A stretch of 33,726 nucleotides of DNA, from assembly GCA_018064935.1 (NCBI GenBank), contig JAGHUF010000096.1:1-33726 (forward strand), written 5' to 3'. A model generated the notes under the pieces. That model saw only the letters and a program-made list of their open reading frames with translations, made no database searches and had not been told where the DNA came from. This document shows, piece by piece, positions 32,337-33,726 of this stretch (its first letter is position 1; the number at the start of each line of letters is the position of its first letter). The translations under genes were made by a program, and so were the position numbers. Source of the stretch: Candidatus Merdinaster equi. Its GTDB lineage: Bacteria; Bacillota; Clostridia; Lachnospirales; Lachnospiraceae.

Positions 32337-33215
32337 GTGGAAGGCAGGATAGTAAAGGGAATTGCCGGGTTCTATTATGTTAAGGCTATGGACGGCAATC
32401 TCTATGAATGTAAAGCCAGGGGTATATTTAGGAAAGACCAGACCAAGCCGATGGTAGGCGATTATGTGGATATCGAAATCGTTTCCATGGAGGATAGAAC
32501 AGGTAATGTCTGCAGATTAGGTGACAGGAAGAATGAACTTCTACGCCCCGCAGTTTCCAATGTGGATCAGGCATTAGTTATTTTTGCTGTTAAGAGTCCG
32601 GATCCCAATTATAACCTTCTGGACAGATTCCTGATTATGACTAATTCCCGAGAGGTTCCTGTAGTTATCTGTTTAAATAAGGCTGATCTTATTTCGGATC
32701 AGGACAGACAGGAAATTGCAGCAATCTACAAGGATTCAGGCTGCGATTTTCTTTTTACATCAACCAAAACTGGCGAGGGAATGGCATTGCTAAAAGAGAA
32801 GCTGTATGCCAAAACGACTACAGTTGCAGGACCGAGTGGCGTTGGAAAATCGTCCATTGTTAATTCCCTTCTGGGTGACTCATATATGGAAACAGGTATT
32901 CTCAGCGAGAAGATAGAACGCGGTAAGAATACAACGAGGCATGCTGAATTGGTCAGCATAGCAGAAGAAACATATATTATGGACACGCCAGGATTTACTT
33001 CGCTTGAACTGCGAGGAATAGAGAGAGAACAGCTCAGACTCTACTATCCAGAATTGGCTGAGTGCGAAGGAATGTGCAGGTTCGATGGATGTAGCCATAC
33101 ACATGAACCTGATTGCCTGGTTAAGAAATATGTGTCTGAAGGGAAAATTCATCCATTAAGATATGAAAATTACTGCCAGCTGTACGGTGAGCTCGGCAGA
33201 ATAAGAAGGTACTGA
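32337..33215 (+). CDS. rsgA: Small ribosomal subunit biogenesis GTPase RsgA
   Basis: 292-residue circularly permuted GTPase that helps late 30S assembly. Order of parts: OB-fold (IVKGIAGFYYVKAMDGNLYE...GIFRK), then G4 CLNKADLI, G1 GPSGVGKSSIVNSLLG and G3 DTPGFTSLEL, then a zinc-binding end C-x-x-x-C...C-x-H-x-H-x-x-x-C (CEGMCRFDGCSHTHEPDC). The start is a GTG at 32337, since the first residues align with other RsgA proteins and no better codon is in frame; GGAGG lies 13 bases upstream, inside the end of prkC. The gene starts 5 bases after prkC and ends 2 bases before rpe. Confidence 0.96.
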   Translation: MEGRIVKGIAGFYYVKAMDGNLYECKARGIFRKDQTKPMVGDYVDIEIVSMEDRTGNVCRLGDRKNELLRPAVSNVDQALVIFAVKSPDPNYNLLDRFLIMTNSREVPVVICLNKADLISDQDRQEIAAIYKDSGCDFLFTSTKTGEGMALLKEKLYAKTTTVAGPSGVGKSSIVNSLLGDSYMETGILSEKIERGKNTTRHAELVSIAEETYIMDTPGFTSLELRGIEREQLRLYYPELAECEGMCRFDGCSHTHEPDCLVKKYVSEGKIHPLRYENYCQLYGELGRIRRY

Positions 33216-33217
33216 TA

Positions 33218-33726
33218 ATGCGTAAATATGTTTTGTCTTCATCAATATTGGCCGCAGATTTTTCGAAGCTTGGACAGGAAGTATTGGAAACAGTTCAGGC
33301 GGGGGCGGAATACATTCATGTGGATATTATGGATGGACATTTTGTTCCTTCATTATCCCTCGGCTTTCCGGTAATGAAGAGTATCAGGCCGGTTACTGAT
33401 AAAGTGTTTGATGTTCATTTGATGATATCTAATCCGCAGGATTATATTGAGCAGTTTGCTAAGGACGGAGCGGATATTATTACTATTCATTTGGAGACTA
33501 CCAAGCAGCCTGAAGTACTCTTAAGCAGAATTAAGGAATTGGGTTGCAAGGCGGGACTTGCCATTAATCCTGAGACACCGGTTGATGCAATAAAGCCGTA
33601 TTTGTCAATTCCAGATATGGTTCTTGTTATGACTGTTCATCCAGGCTTTGGCGGTCAGAAATATATTGATGAGTGTACTGAAAAAGTAGTGGAAGTAAGA
33701 AAACTGTTGGATGAGGTGAATCCTGA
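33218..33726 (+). CDS. rpe: Ribulose-phosphate 3-epimerase, 3' end missing
   Basis: The first 169 residues are in the window and the frame runs through the end. The enzyme interconverts ribulose-5-phosphate and xylulose-5-phosphate in the pentose phosphate pathway. Family motifs: SSSILAADFSKL, YIHVDIMDGHFVPSLSLG with metal-binding histidine and aspartate, DVHLMI, and VLVMTVHPGFGGQKYI. The ATG at 33218 follows AGAAGGT and lies 2 bases after rsgA, the usual rsgA-rpe pairing. About 50 residues are expected beyond the window. Confidence 0.96.
   Translation, partial: MRKYVLSSSILAADFSKLGQEVLETVQAGAEYIHVDIMDGHFVPSLSLGFPVMKSIRPVTDKVFDVHLMISNPQDYIEQFAKDGADIITIHLETTKQPEVLLSRIKELGCKAGLAINPETPVDAIKPYLSIPDMVLVMTVHPGFGGQKYIDECTEKVVEVRKLLDEVNP

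Overview
The window reads as a chromosomal segment of a low-to-mid GC, Gram-positive-type Clostridia genome, most likely Lachnospiraceae (Butyrivibrio/Pseudobutyrivibrio/Lachnospira-like; genus is inference). Grounds: the fused SecDF, the order priA-def-fmt-rsmB-rlmN-prpC-prkC-rsgA-rpe, a lineage-typical HisRS with a short C-terminal domain, a CD1871A-family CXXC micro-protein, and a nuclease-like protein of a family common in this group. Almost everything is on the + strand; one gene (a CNNM/CorC-type membrane protein) is on the - strand. No gene-free stretch exceeds 300 bases, and no rRNA, tRNA, insertion sequence or CRISPR array was seen.

Layout. 1-758: 3' part of an Rpn-like PD-(D/E)XK nuclease-family gene. 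945-2996: a transmembrane chemoreceptor with its own promoter and a strong terminator. 3102-9269: hisS and aspS, then a compact extracytoplasmic redox module (thioredoxin-fold lipoprotein, membrane-anchored TlpA-like protein, 48-residue CXXC membrane peptide, NapH-like polytopic Fe-S protein). 9423-15487: ACT-domain protein, homoserine dehydrogenase, aspartate kinase, a secreted protein of unknown function and a MOP-superfamily lipid/polysaccharide flippase, ending in a bidirectional terminator facing the - strand gene. 16909-19295: secDF with a promoter whose -35 box is superimposed on that of the divergent - strand gene. 19302-21231: a structured intergenic element and recJ. 21385-33726: a cytoplasmic GH13 glycosidase, then housekeeping genes for replication restart (priA), initiator formylation and deformylation (fmt, def), rRNA methylation (rsmB, rlmN), the PP2C/PASTA-kinase signalling pair (prpC, prkC), ribosome assembly (rsgA) and the start of rpe.

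How the genes work together. Most of the window is ordinary core metabolism. The part most likely to be under-described is 6274-9269: the gene set looks like a complete route for moving electrons from cytoplasmic donors through a membrane Fe-S protein and a small CXXC membrane protein to two surface thioredoxin-like proteins. No CcdA/DsbD-type transporter is encoded in the window. That route is inference from gene content and order; the cysteine motifs themselves are directly visible. At the regulatory scale, a hisS promoter appears embedded in the upstream terminator, a face-to-face divergent promoter pair drives the CNNM gene and secDF, and similar palindromes precede def and fmt.
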